A stretch of DNA of 64,000 nucleotides, from NCBI RefSeq assembly GCF_900091315.1, contig NZ_FLSP01000009.1, positions 1 to 64,000 on the forward strand, read 5' to 3'. The stretch is from Streptomyces sp. DI166 (lineage in GTDB: Bacteria > Actinomycetota > Actinomycetes > Streptomycetales > Streptomycetaceae). The position numbers and the translations under genes were made by a program. Shown here one piece after another: positions 7,348 to 16,339 of this stretch (its first letter is position 1; each line of letters starts with the position of its first letter). The notes under the pieces were generated by a model. The model searched no databases, was not told the origin of the DNA, and was given only the letters and a program-made list of their open reading frames with translations.

Positions 7348-8490
7348 GGTCCAGGTGCCGGGTGTGCCGGCCTCGGTGCACAGGTGCCAGGCGCCGGCGG
7401 AGTCGAGGACGATGTCCCCGGCCTCCCACGTGCCCGCTGCCGGTGCGCCCGAGCTGTTCTTGAATCCGGCCAACTTGAGGGCTGTGAGCCCGTTTTTCCC
7501 GCCGAGGGATGCGACCCCGTTGGTCGGGTCGAGGGTGTGCACGGCCGCCCCGTACAGGGCGGCCACGGACTCGAATTTCCCCTGCCACTGGGTGTTCTGC
7601 GCGTCGGCGGACAGCCGCGCGTAGGACCGCTGTGTGCCGGTGAAATCCTCGGCGGACCACATCGACAGGATCATGTCGACGCCCGAGCCCTCGAAGTCCA
7701 GGGCGTCGCCGGAGCGGCGCAGCCGGTACCGCTTGCCGGTGCCGACGAGGGTCATGTCGCCGAACGCGGCGAAATCGCTGTTGAACTGGCCGCCCGCCAA
7801 GGTCGTGTAGCCCTCGACGGTGAGCGCGCCGGTGATGGTGCCGCCCGCGAGCGGGAGCAGCGCCGCGAGCGCTGCGGCGAGCCCTGTGATCTGGTCCTGG
7901 GTGAGGGTGATCTCGTCCGATCCGCCGTCGGTGTGGGAGTCGGCGTGCGCGGTGGGCGTGCGCGCGTCGGACAGCCGGGCATCATCCCCGGCCGCGACGG
8001 TGCCCGCCGTGGTGCCCACATCGAGGACGGCCGCGCCGCCGAGCCCCAAGTTGGTGCGGGCCGCGGACGCGCTGGGCAGGTCGTCGAGGTTCTCGGCCTT
8101 GGCCAGGAACTGGTCGACGGGGGCGAGCGTCGCGTACTCCCCGGCGACGGGGTCGGGGACGAGGATGTCGGCCAGGACCACGCCGGGAGTGGCTTTGGGC
8201 AGGCTGATGTAGCGCCTCCAGCCGGGGGCGTTTTTCAGCTCGGCTCGTACCTCATACGTCCAGCCGGTCGGGGACATGCCGGTCGCGTCGGTGGCGACCA
8301 GCTCGACACTGAACTCTCCGCCGAGCAGCTGCACGCGCACGCCGCCGCCGAGGACCAGGTCGTCATCCCCGATCGTGACCAGGTCGGGCCCGGTGAAGAT
8401 GAGGAACCCCTCCAGCAGGGTGCCGTCCGGCGACGTCAGCGGCTCACCGGACGACACCGTGACCGTCTCCACGCCCGCAGGCAGCGGCAT
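7345..8490 (-). CDS. Tail fibre / minor tail protein
   Basis: A 381-residue protein, last in the late operon. The N-terminal 140 residues are beta-rich (SPDGTLLEGFLIFTGPDLVT and similar). A collagen-poor linker with ARTNLGLGGAAVLDVGTTAGTVAAGDD and HADSHTDGGSDEITL is typical of phage fibre shafts. The C-terminus (GKNGLTALKLAGFKNSSGAP, then GDIVLDSAGAWHLCTEAG) resembles receptor-binding tips of Streptomyces phages. It probably contacts the host surface. No chaperone gene is seen next to it. Confidence 0.75.
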   Translation of the reverse strand: MPLPAGVETVTVSSGEPLTSPDGTLLEGFLIFTGPDLVTIGDDDLVLGGGVRVQLLGGEFSVELVATDATGMSPTGWTYEVRAELKNAPGWRRYISLPKATPGVVLADILVPDPVAGEYATLAPVDQFLAKAENLDDLPSASAARTNLGLGGAAVLDVGTTAGTVAAGDDARLSDARTPTAHADSHTDGGSDEITLTQDQITGLAAALAALLPLAGGTITGALTVEGYTTLAGGQFNSDFAAFGDMTLVGTGKRYRLRRSGDALDFEGSGVDMILSMWSAEDFTGTQRSYARLSADAQNTQWQGKFESVAALYGAAVHTLDPTNGVASLGGKNGLTALKLAGFKNSSGAPAAGTWEAGDIVLDSAGAWHLCTEAGTPGTWT

Positions 8491-8502
8491 GACGCACTCC
8501 TC

Positions 8503-8748
8503 TCAGCGGTTCTCGCGCTCGGCAAGCGCCGCGGCGACTGCGTCCTTGATGCGCTGGGTCAGCGCCCCGTTCGTGTTGTGCTCGATCTGCCCCAACTTGG
8601 GGGCGAGGAAAGCGGCGGCGAGGATGGGGCCGACGAGCGCGACGTAGTCCACCGTCGCCTCACCCGCGACCGCCAGGGCTACGAACCCGCCGACAGAGAT
8701 ACCGAAAATCGCGACGACCGACCATGCCGTCTGCTGTCTGCCGCTCAC
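8503..8748 (-). CDS. Holin-like membrane protein
   Basis: An 81-residue protein with two predicted membrane segments (about residues 8-28 and 33-52, separated by AGEATVDYV) and a charged C-terminal tail ending ALAERENR. Size, topology and the position right after the endolysin gene fit a class II holin that opens the membrane for the amidase. The GTG start overlaps the endolysin stop by four bases (GTGA). Confidence 0.7.
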   Translation of the reverse strand: MSGRQQTAWSVVAIFGISVGGFVALAVAGEATVDYVALVGPILAAAFLAPKLGQIEHNTNGALTQRIKDAVAAALAERENR

Positions 8749-9710
8749 ACCGCACCCCCCGTCAGTGCCTCACCCAGCTCGGCGAGTGCCGCCCGCGCAC
8801 CGGCCGCGGCTGCGGCCTGGATCTGGGCGGCGTCCAGGCCCGCACCCTCGGCGAGCTTGCCGACAGCCGCGGTGAGCGCGGCGACCTGGGCGATGAGCTG
8901 GGTGGTGTTGTCGGCGGCGCGGCGGGCGTGTGCGTAGCCGGAGCCGAGCGCCGTGGTCACGCTGATCTTGCCGTCCTGGAGGCCTGCGTCGTCGGGCCAC
9001 TGCTTCTTCACCCAGTCCCCGACGGGGACCTGATCGCTCAGCTTCATGCCGTCCTCCTCCTCGTCTTCTTGCTGGCCGGGCCAGACGCCCGCCTGGAGGC
9101 GCAGGCACGCGGTGAGATCGCTGCGGAAATCCTTCATGTCGAAGCCGCGGGGGTCGGGCTTCCAGTCCGACCACTCCAGGTGCCCGATCGCGGACTTCGC
9201 TCCCCAGCCGTGCGCCCGGCACACCGCCGCGGTCGCCTTGACCATCGCGTTGTACTGCACGCGCGGCCACGGATCGCGGCCGTCGCCCTCGTTCTCGCAC
9301 TCCCAGCCGTAGAAGCGGGAGTTGCCGTCCACCGCGCCCGCGCTGCCGTCGTGCTCGTGCGGGGCCGGCGGCCGGGCCTCATACGACTCGGCGATCACCG
9401 CGGCGAGGACGTCCGGGTCGCCGCCGCCGGCGTGGTTGGCGCGCCCGTTGCCGGTCAGGTGCACCACGCCGTCCTTGGTGATGCAGCCCGTCGCGAGCGG
9501 GCCGGGCAGGGCGCTGTGCCCGCGGTAGACGAGGCCGACCACGTCCGTGCCCGGCCCGGTCACCGTGTGGTGGACGATCACCCCGTTGACGGGCCCCCAC
9601 GCCCCCTTGTGGTTGCGGTTGTTGGTGCGCCATCCGGAGACCTCGCGCACGGTCACGCCCTCGGCGCGCAGTGCTGCGACGAGCCGGTCAGCGGTCAGGG
9701 GTGTGGCCAT
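8745..9710 (-). CDS. Endolysin, N-acetylmuramoyl-L-alanine amidase
   Basis: A 321-residue lysin that should cut the amide bond between muramic acid and the stem peptide. The N-terminal amidase_2/PGRP-like domain (about 25-205) has zinc-ligand histidines in VIVHHTVTGPG and IGHLEWSDWKPDPRGFD, and FYGWECENEGDG. After an acidic linker (QQEDEEEDG), the C-terminal part carries a predicted coiled helix and Ala-rich tail rather than a known cell-wall-binding repeat. The start is ATG 9710 with GAAGGAGT upstream; a longer in-frame reading exists but overlaps the microprotein gene. It has no signal peptide, so release needs the holin. Confidence 0.88.
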   Translation of the reverse strand: MATPLTADRLVAALRAEGVTVREVSGWRTNNRNHKGAWGPVNGVIVHHTVTGPGTDVVGLVYRGHSALPGPLATGCITKDGVVHLTGNGRANHAGGGDPDVLAAVIAESYEARPPAPHEHDGSAGAVDGNSRFYGWECENEGDGRDPWPRVQYNAMVKATAAVCRAHGWGAKSAIGHLEWSDWKPDPRGFDMKDFRSDLTACLRLQAGVWPGQQEDEEEDGMKLSDQVPVGDWVKKQWPDDAGLQDGKISVTTALGSGYAHARRAADNTTQLIAQVAALTAAVGKLAEGAGLDAAQIQAAAAAGARAALAELGEALTGGAV

Positions 9711-9712
9711 GG

Positions 9713-9802
9713 TTACTCCTTCGGTTTCCACTGGTGGCGCCAGCCGTGGTGGTCGTGACGGCAGCAACCGCAGACCGCACAGCGGCAGTCCTGATGCGGC
9801 AT
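9713..9802 (-). CDS. 29-residue Cys/His-rich microprotein
   Basis: A tiny gene just before the endolysin: ATG 9802 has a perfect GGAGG six bases upstream and the reading frame ends in TAA at 9713. The product contains five cysteines and five histidines in 29 residues (for example CRCAVCGCCRHDHHGWRHQW), enough to bind one or more metal ions. Its last codons provide the ribosome-binding site of the endolysin, so translation is linked. No family is known to me. A zinc-knuckle or metallothionein-like role in lysis control is only a guess. Confidence 0.6.
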   Translation of the reverse strand: MPHQDCRCAVCGCCRHDHHGWRHQWKPKE

Positions 9803-9860
9803 AGGGCCTCCAGACATGCAAATGCCCCGGCCGGGTGGCTCGGGGCGGGGGTTGGGCGGG

Positions 9861-10271
9861 TCAGCCGTTTTCGCTGATCCAGACGGCGGTCATGCGGATG
9901 TTGCGGCCGTTCTCGATGGACGAGAACACCGAGCGCAGGCTGACCACACCGGCGCTGCTGATGGTGCATTCGCCGTCCTGGACGCCGTCACCGATGATCG
10001 CGTTGATCGTCTCGGGGGGCCTCCACCCGGCGGGCAGCGTGCACATCGTCACGTCGCCGAGGTTGCCGCCCGGGTCGGGGCTGACGTTCAGCCCGGCGCC
10101 GGTGTACAGCAGGTAGCAGTGGACGGTGGTGATCCCGCTGACCTTGCGGCCCGAGAACGTGTTCACCGTGAAATCTGTTCCGGGGGTCAGGCCGGAGGCG
10201 GTGGAGTCCTCCAGGGTGTGGTCGTTCATGCGGTCGGCGGTGGCCCGCATACCTGCCAGGAACACAGTCAC
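9861..10271 (-). CDS. Phage structural protein of unknown function
   Basis: A 136-residue protein between the large tail protein and the lysis genes. It is predicted beta-rich, with NDHTLEDSTASGLTPGTDF near the start and NAIIGDGVQDGECTISSAGVVSLRSVF near the end. GTG 10271 is preceded by GGAGG. Position suggests a virion baseplate or fibre-associated protein. The 58 bp after it contain a GCCCCG/CGGGGC hairpin. Confidence 0.6.
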   Translation of the reverse strand: MTVFLAGMRATADRMNDHTLEDSTASGLTPGTDFTVNTFSGRKVSGITTVHCYLLYTGAGLNVSPDPGGNLGDVTMCTLPAGWRPPETINAIIGDGVQDGECTISSAGVVSLRSVFSSIENGRNIRMTAVWISENG

Positions 10272-10280
10272 AGTCGCCTC

Positions 10281-13200
10281 CTACAGAGGGATGTAGACGG
10301 GCCGGGCCAGGCTGATGGGCTGGCCCGTGCTGTGGGCTTTGCTGACGCCGTTGATGCCGCGGATGACGTGGAACGTCTGGGAAAGGGAGTCCACGAGCGC
10401 GTCATCGATGAGGGCCACGTTGTCGGCGTACAGGACGTATCCCGCGCCGGGGGTGCCGCCCTCGACGATGACAACCTCGGCGTTCACCGCGCCGACGGGC
10501 GCGGTGAAGCTGTTGGACACGGCCGTCCACTGGCCTGCCGTCAGGGTGATGGGGCTGCTGCTGGTGGAGATCAGCCCGCCGACGTTGTTGCGCCAGTTGA
10601 CGTTGACGCCTGCGGTGCTGGGCAGGGCGACGGGGGCCATGAGCTGGCCGACCGCCGTGTAGGTCTGCCCGGCCACGACCGGGCACAGCCCGGAGGCGGC
10701 GCGCGGGGTGGACCCGGCGGCGGACGTCAGCTTGGCCACGTGGTTGGATCCGTCGGGCGACAGGCCGGTGGCGGCGTCGATCGTGGCGTTGGTGGCGGTC
10801 CACCCGGACACCCCGGACTGGAACGTCGGGTTGGAGTTCAGGATGGGCCCGCACATCAGCACGCGCATGACCTCGCCGCCCGTGCGGACGTCAAAGGGGA
10901 AGTCGGCCTGGTAGGCCGCTGAGTCCACCCACCGGTACAGGGCGGTCGTGGTGACGTCCACGGATGTCTCGGTCTCGTCGAGGTCCTCGGCAAGCTCACA
11001 TCCGGCGGTGTCGATGCGGTCCCGTCCGTCGACGCCGACGGTGAGCGCCGTCCACGGCTCGCCGGGAACACAGTTGAAGGTGATCGTCCACTGGACGTCG
11101 TCGGATTCCTCGGTGTAGCCGTTGATGAGGATGTCGATGTCGTCCGGGCCGAGTTCCTTCGGCGGGTGGGTGAGCCGGATCAGGTCGCCGACGTCCGCGC
11201 GGAGGATGTCGTCGATCATCTGGTGGACGCGGGGGTTGGCGAGGTCCAGTGTCAGCCGGGTGACCCGGACCCCGTTGTAGGTGCCCAGGTGCAGGCGCAT
11301 GTAGGCGGTCTGTGCGGCGTCCGCGTCCTCGTAGAGGCTGTAGGTGTAGGCCTTGTCGTAGCGGCCCACCCCGTCCGGGTAGTCCTGTACGGACAGTGCG
11401 CCCTCTTCGAGGACCTGCCGGGAGGGCACGGAGCCGTACTCCCGCTTGACGGAGACGTCGTTCTCGGTGAGCCGGTCGTCGTCGCGCCACTTGTAGGTCT
11501 TCACCAGCCCGGCAGAGAAGTCGATGACGATGGCCGGATGCTGGTTCCACAAGGTGGAGTGCCCGCGGTGGATGATCTCAGGCCGGTCGCGGGCATCCAC
11601 CAGGTAGCCGAAGTTGGTGGTGTTCGCCTCGTTCAGCAGCTCCAGCAGCTTGCGCTGCCCCTGGATGCCCATGGGCCGCTGATACGCACTCTCCCCGGCC
11701 ACGCTGGCCACGTACCCGGCCTCGGCAGCGAGCCGCTCGATCCGGGCGCCTGCCGCCTCCCCCTGGAAGCCGGTTGCGGCGTCGTACATGTCGGCGGCCG
11801 ACGGCGCGGTGGACCCCCAGTAGGTGATGTAGCCGATGGCGGGGATGTCCTGGGTGACGGCGGAGTAGAACCAGGTGGGCCGCACGAAGTAGACGGCCTC
11901 GCTGGCGTAGCCGGTTGCGGTCCCCGACGCCCGCGACACCCCGTCGACGAACACCTGGAACAGCGAGTTGGCGCCGGAGACGGTGGTGGTGAGCCGGATG
12001 TGGTGCAGGCGGCCGTCGAAGATGCCGGCGCTGTTGACGGTGGCCTGCAGGGCCACCGAGGAGGAGGAGTCCCCCGCGGACACCGATAGGAGGGTGATCT
12101 GGTCTGAGGACGCTTCCAGGCCGAGGGTCCAGCCCACGCGGGGGTCGGCGTCGGTGAGGTCGCCGTAGTCGGCGATGGTGACGTCGAGGTCCTGGCGGCC
12201 GTTGTAGAAGAAGTCCACCGACCAGCCGGTGGCGGCGGACGCGGCCCGCGGGGTGGAGCCGCGCAGCTGCCCGTCCGACCCGGACGGCAGCAGCACGACC
12301 GGTTCGATCCAGTCCGCGAGACGGCCCTGCCCCCACTTGGGGGTGGCGGTGCCGCTGTCCAGGTCCAGCCGCATGTCCGGCGAGCCGTTCATCGCCTTGC
12401 CGCCGCTCGTGTCGACGCCGTCGGTCAGCGGCCAGCACTCGATGGGGCCCTGCGATTTGATGTAGCGCAGCAGCGCGGAGTCCTGCGGTACGTTCCCGGC
12501 GTCCATACGCCGGGAGATCCCGGCCGGGTTGACGGTGATGCGGGACTCGTTGCCGGACTGGTCCCGGGTGGCGGGCCACTCGGGCACTTCCCCCGAGAGG
12601 CGGACGTGCCGGTTGGTCAGTACTGCGGTGCCGCCTCGGGACCAGGTCAGGCCGGTGCCGTCCACGAACGTGGTACCGCCCGGGGAGGCGCTGCGGGTGG
12701 ACATGTTCACCTTCACGGTGCCCGAGTCGCGCAGCTGCAGGGCGTAGGCCCGGCCTCGCATGTCGGGGATGAATCCGCCGTCGGGCCCCAGGTTGGAGGC
12801 GGCGAAGCTGCCCCCGATCTCCATGTACGCATTTCCGGTGAACAGGCTGGTGGTGCCGGTGCCGGTGACCGGGGCGCCGAGCAGGTTCCACTCGGTGTCG
12901 TCGTCGTCGACGGTGCGGCCGGTGTAGAAGCGGACGGTGTGCCCGCCCGCCCCGTTGTCGGTGTCCAGGACGGCACGGACCGTCATGCGCTGCCCGTGGT
13001 AGCCGCTGATGGCCTCGGTGGACAGGAGGTAGGTTCTGCTGCTGGTGGTGCCGTCGGGGTACCACTGGAGCATCAGAGTTCCGTTGACAATCTCCAGCGC
13101 CCAGCAGTAGTTCGTGGACGGTACGGCCCGCAGAGCCAGCAGCTGTGAGGTGGACCAGTCCTCCAGGGCGATGTCCACGCGCAGATCGAGGTCCCCGGAA

Positions 13201-13538
13201 ACGTCCAGCGCCGGATCGTCGAGGGTGAACAGGGACTGGTAGATGAGAACGTTGGGGTCGTCGAACACCGCCCACGGCGAGCCCACCTTGTACCCGTAGC
13301 GGATCGGGGTGTTGCGGCCGTGGTCGTGGATGACCGAGGACGGGTCACGGGGAGCGTAGCGGCGGCCGCGGTTGTTCAGGGTGATCTCCCCGGAGGCCGG
13401 TTCGGCGGCCCGCGCGGACTCCGAGGTGAGCCCCCGGGAGACGGACACTGTGCGCGTGGCCCGCACGTCGCGGCTGACCGGCTGCCAGTCGCCGTCGTAG
13501 AACAGCTCGGCCCACACGTCCGGCGGCAGACTCACCAT
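10281..13538 (-). CDS. Large tail tip protein with laminin-G-like domains
   Basis: A 1085-residue virion protein directly downstream of the tape measure gene, where Dit/Tal-like tail tip proteins lie in actinophages. The N-terminus (about 1-110: WAELFYDGDWQPVSRDVRAT, PASGEITLNNRGRRYAPRD) is typical of actinophage minor tail proteins. Two beta-sandwich, concanavalin/LamG-like regions follow (about 110-290 and 400-580), then a mixed region with ERLAAEAGYV and a carbohydrate-binding-like C-terminal domain (about 880-1040). It probably forms the tip and binds cell-wall sugar. GGAGGG precedes ATG 13538. Confidence 0.75.
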   Translation of the reverse strand: MVSLPPDVWAELFYDGDWQPVSRDVRATRTVSVSRGLTSESARAAEPASGEITLNNRGRRYAPRDPSSVIHDHGRNTPIRYGYKVGSPWAVFDDPNVLIYQSLFTLDDPALDVSGDLDLRVDIALEDWSTSQLLALRAVPSTNYCWALEIVNGTLMLQWYPDGTTSSRTYLLSTEAISGYHGQRMTVRAVLDTDNGAGGHTVRFYTGRTVDDDDTEWNLLGAPVTGTGTTSLFTGNAYMEIGGSFAASNLGPDGGFIPDMRGRAYALQLRDSGTVKVNMSTRSASPGGTTFVDGTGLTWSRGGTAVLTNRHVRLSGEVPEWPATRDQSGNESRITVNPAGISRRMDAGNVPQDSALLRYIKSQGPIECWPLTDGVDTSGGKAMNGSPDMRLDLDSGTATPKWGQGRLADWIEPVVLLPSGSDGQLRGSTPRAASAATGWSVDFFYNGRQDLDVTIADYGDLTDADPRVGWTLGLEASSDQITLLSVSAGDSSSSVALQATVNSAGIFDGRLHHIRLTTTVSGANSLFQVFVDGVSRASGTATGYASEAVYFVRPTWFYSAVTQDIPAIGYITYWGSTAPSAADMYDAATGFQGEAAGARIERLAAEAGYVASVAGESAYQRPMGIQGQRKLLELLNEANTTNFGYLVDARDRPEIIHRGHSTLWNQHPAIVIDFSAGLVKTYKWRDDDRLTENDVSVKREYGSVPSRQVLEEGALSVQDYPDGVGRYDKAYTYSLYEDADAAQTAYMRLHLGTYNGVRVTRLTLDLANPRVHQMIDDILRADVGDLIRLTHPPKELGPDDIDILINGYTEESDDVQWTITFNCVPGEPWTALTVGVDGRDRIDTAGCELAEDLDETETSVDVTTTALYRWVDSAAYQADFPFDVRTGGEVMRVLMCGPILNSNPTFQSGVSGWTATNATIDAATGLSPDGSNHVAKLTSAAGSTPRAASGLCPVVAGQTYTAVGQLMAPVALPSTAGVNVNWRNNVGGLISTSSSPITLTAGQWTAVSNSFTAPVGAVNAEVVIVEGGTPGAGYVLYADNVALIDDALVDSLSQTFHVIRGINGVSKAHSTGQPISLARPVYIPL

Positions 13539-13540
13539 GG

Positions 13541-15154
13541 CTATCCCTCCACGTACTTGATGACGTCACCGCCCGCGGTGGTCTTCACCGACTCCTGGAA
13601 GAACTCACGGAAGGCCCGGCTGCCGCCGCGTAGTTCGAGGACCAGCACCTGCCCGCCCGGGGCCGCGGCGGCGTTGAGCATGCCCTGGAGGCGTGACAGT
13701 GGCAGCACGGCCTCCTGCTCGGGACCCTCGCCGATCATCGCGAGGGTGGGGCCGGTGGTGATTCCGCCCTCGGCCAGGTACGGGATGTAGGGGATGAAGG
13801 GGATGTTCACGCCGGGGATGCGGTTGGCGTTGGCGATCAGGTTGGCGTTGATGAAGTAGATGCCGTCGTTGATGATCCCGATCGCCGAGTTGATGGCGCC
13901 CTTGAGCCCGTTGGTGACGAACCCCCACATGCCGGAGGCGGCCTTGGCCAGACGGCCCGGGATGCCGGCGAACCAGCCGACCGTGTCGTTCCACCGGTCC
14001 TGGATCCAGCCGAGCCCGTCGCCGACCCAGCCGGGGATGGTCTGGGTGAAGAACCGGCCGATGGGGTTGAGGACGTGGTCGACGAGCCAGGTCCAGCCGT
14101 CGCTGACGGCTTTGGTGATGGTGTCCCAGTTCTTGACGATGACCACGACCAGGCCGATCACGGCCGCGATGACCAGGGCGATCGGGCCCATCGCGATCAG
14201 CCAGGCCACGGCCATCCGCGCCGCCTGGATCAGGGACTGCACGGCCATCGACACCCATGCCGCGATCCACGCACCCGCTGTGGTCGCCGCGGTGACTACC
14301 GCGGTCGCAGCCTGGGAGACCATGCTGGCGATCCACGATGCGGCCGTCGTTGCCGCGGAAGAGACGGCGGTCGCGGCCGTCGTCAGCATGCCCCCGGCGA
14401 GCAGCGCGAACGTGCCCACCAGGCCGAGGATCACGGTGCCGAGCTGGGAGACGACCCCGAACCAGCCGCCCATGATCTCCGCGGACTGGACATTGCGCTG
14501 GGCCTCGTTCAGGTCGAGCTGCGCGTTCTTGCCGTCGATGGTGGCCTGCTTGCCGTCGAGCTGGGCCTGGCTGAGATCCTCGGTGGCCTGCTTGGCGTCC
14601 AGCTTGGCCTGTTCGGCGTCGGCGTCCGCCTGCTCCATGTCGATGGCGGCCTGCTTGGCCTCCGCCGAATCCTTGCCGAACTCCTTGACCGCGTCGTTGT
14701 AGTCCTTCTGCGCCATCTCCTGGTCCAGCAGGGCCTGCTTGAGGTCGATACCGGCCTGCTTGCCGTCGATCTTCGCCTGGTTGGCGTCCAGCTGGGCCTG
14801 GCGGCCGTCGACGTTGGCCTGCGCCAGGTCGAGTGTGGCCTGCTCGACGTCGGCCTCGGCGCGCGCGAGGTCGTCGGCGGCCTGGTCGCCGAGGTTCCAC
14901 ATGTCGACGGCCTGGCCGACGATGTCGGTCATGGACGCGAACCCGGCGGCCCCGGCCAGCGCGCCCGCTCCGAGACCGGCCAGCCGGTTCTCGGTTCCCT
15001 GCGCCGCGTCGCCCGCCCCGTCCAGGCCGCTGCCGGCGGTGTCGGCCGCGCGGTTCAGGTCGTCCAGGCCGGTCGTTGCCTCGTTGATTGTGGCGGACGT
15101 GTTGCCGAGGTCCGCGTCGATCTCAACTGTCAGGGTCTCGGCCACGCTCGACAC
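13541..15154 (-). CDS. Tail tape measure protein
   Basis: A 537-residue protein. The N-terminal half is a long coiled coil with repeated blocks such as DGKQATIDGKNAQLD and DAKQATEDLSQAQLD (about residues 90-215). It is followed by several hydrophobic stretches (about 225-350) and a C-terminal region ending in a Gly-rich tail. Length sets tail length at roughly 0.15 nm per residue, so the tail should be about 80 nm. The gene directly follows the frameshifted chaperone genes, as expected. Start is GTG 15154 or GTG 15145; the ribosome-binding site does not decide. Confidence 0.88.
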   Translation of the reverse strand: MSSVAETLTVEIDADLGNTSATINEATTGLDDLNRAADTAGSGLDGAGDAAQGTENRLAGLGAGALAGAAGFASMTDIVGQAVDMWNLGDQAADDLARAEADVEQATLDLAQANVDGRQAQLDANQAKIDGKQAGIDLKQALLDQEMAQKDYNDAVKEFGKDSAEAKQAAIDMEQADADAEQAKLDAKQATEDLSQAQLDGKQATIDGKNAQLDLNEAQRNVQSAEIMGGWFGVVSQLGTVILGLVGTFALLAGGMLTTAATAVSSAATTAASWIASMVSQAATAVVTAATTAGAWIAAWVSMAVQSLIQAARMAVAWLIAMGPIALVIAAVIGLVVVIVKNWDTITKAVSDGWTWLVDHVLNPIGRFFTQTIPGWVGDGLGWIQDRWNDTVGWFAGIPGRLAKAASGMWGFVTNGLKGAINSAIGIINDGIYFINANLIANANRIPGVNIPFIPYIPYLAEGGITTGPTLAMIGEGPEQEAVLPLSRLQGMLNAAAAPGGQVLVLELRGGSRAFREFFQESVKTTAGGDVIKYVEG

Positions 15155-15844
15155 CCCCCAGCCGTGTGTTGATGTCCCGGACCGCTGCGAGGATCTCCTC
15201 GGGCGATTTGCGTCCGGATCCTCCGTAAGGGATCAGTAAGTCCTGCATGCGGAACCGCCTGCCGCCCTTGCCACGGTTGGCGTTGGCGATGGTTGCCGCG
15301 ATGGTGGCCGCCTGGATGTCGCCCCGGCGCCGCCCGAGCGGCCCGGTCATCTGCTCGTAGACCATCCACTCGGTCAGCTCGTAGGAGTCGAGCCGCGAGT
15401 CGAGGTCCGCCACCGTCATCCCGAGATGTTCCGCTAGGCGGAAGCGGAAGAGCCGCTCGGGGCGGCGTCGGAGTTTCCCTCGACCTCCCGCTTGGCGAAC
15501 CGGCCCATCCCGGACAGCTCCTGCACCTTCGCCGCGAGCCGTTCGATGATCTGGCCGTCCTTGCCCGCGAGCGCGCCGTCGGCGATCTCCTTGTTGCTGT
15601 AGATGCGCTCGTAGTTGTCGTCGACCATCGACAGCCCGACGAGCTTCTCCCGGTAGGTCTTCAGGGACTCGACTTTCAGCTGCGGGTTCTGGCCGTTGGC
15701 GACGACCGTCCCGGCCTCGATGTAGCCGCGGTCCGCGGCCGACAGGGACATCAGCCGTACCTCGCCGCCCCACTCCGGGACGGGCACGTCCTCCCACTTG
15801 CGGTCGACGGCCGCACTGATCTGCGCCTTCGTCACCAGTGCCAC
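15123..15844 (-). CDS. Tail assembly chaperone, GT-type -1 frameshift product
   Basis: Read in the zero frame from GTG 15844 to the slippery heptamer at 15473-15479, then in the -1 frame to 15123, giving about 240 residues. The T part starts LRRRPERLFRF and includes GMTVADLDSRLDSYELTEW and MVYEQMTGPLG, common in actinophage T proteins. G and GT together act as scaffolding for the tape measure during tail assembly and are absent from the virion. The T part has no good start of its own, which supports production by frameshifting. Confidence 0.85.
15434..15844 (-). CDS. Tail assembly chaperone, G-type product
   Basis: The zero-frame product of 136 residues, stopping at TAG (15434-15436) 11 codons after the slippery site. 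It contains VTKAQISAAVDRKWEDVPVP, GGEVRLMSLSAADRGYI and SLKTYREKLVGLSMVDD, resembling the G protein of lambda-like phages. The start is GTG 15844 with GAGG upstream; the longer frame that runs through the tail tube gene is not real. It is made in excess over GT. Confidence 0.85.
   Translation of the reverse strand: MALVTKAQISAAVDRKWEDVPVPEWGGEVRLMSLSAADRGYIEAGTVVANGQNPQLKVESLKTYREKLVGLSMVDDNYERIYSNKEIADGALAGKDGQIIERLAAKVQELSGMGRFAKREVEGNSDAAPSGSSASA
15473..15479 (-). promoter_or_regulatory. Programmed -1 ribosomal frameshift site
   Basis: The minus strand reads GAG GGA AAC in the G frame, containing G-GGA-AAC. This exactly fits the canonical X-XXY-YYZ slippery heptamer. Slipping back one base joins the G reading frame to the T frame, which is open for 117 further codons. 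Placement between the tail tube and tape measure genes is where dsDNA phages keep this signal. Confidence 0.9.
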
Positions 15845-15864
15845 AGGTGCCTCGCTTTCCTTGC

Positions 15865-16299
15865 TCAGCTGCCGGTCGCGGTGAGGACCGGCTTGCCGGA
15901 GATCTTGAAGGTGACTTCCCGCTCCATGCGGTCGTCGACGGGGAACGCGTCGCCGATGTCGGTGATCAGCGCCGAGAAGTCCCACGTGTGCTCGTCCGCC
16001 GCTCCGGGGAGGATGACGAGCTGGTAGTCGCGCAGGTCGTTCTCCTCGAAGTCGGCGTCCAGGGCGGCGTGCGTGGTCTCGGCGGGGTCGTAGTTGATCG
16101 TGACGCTGACCTCGCCGCCGTCCTTGAGGCCCTTGACGAACTCCCGGTACTGGTCGGGGCTGTCGTGGGCGGTGACCTCGATGGCGTCGCGCTGGCGGCT
16201 GGGGCCGCTCAGATCGGAGACGTTCGCGACGGTCACGAAGCTGCCCGAGCCCGTGCTGTCGCGCTTGAGCTGGGTACCGAATGCGTCCTTGCCTGCCAC
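15865..16299 (-). CDS. Major tail tube protein
   Basis: A 144-residue beta-rich protein. AGKDAFGTQLKRDSTGSGSF at the start and DLSGPSRQRDAIEVTAHDS, then EVSVTINYDP and EVTFKISGKPVLTATG match the Ig-like tail tube fold of siphoviruses. It is the most abundant tail protein and stacks as hexamers around the tape measure. It sits just upstream of the chaperone genes, as usual. Confidence 0.85.
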   Translation of the reverse strand: MAGKDAFGTQLKRDSTGSGSFVTVANVSDLSGPSRQRDAIEVTAHDSPDQYREFVKGLKDGGEVSVTINYDPAETTHAALDADFEENDLRDYQLVILPGAADEHTWDFSALITDIGDAFPVDDRMEREVTFKISGKPVLTATGS

Positions 16300-16339
16300 T
16301 GGTCCCTCCCGGGGGTGTTGTCACATGGGTCTGGCGGGG

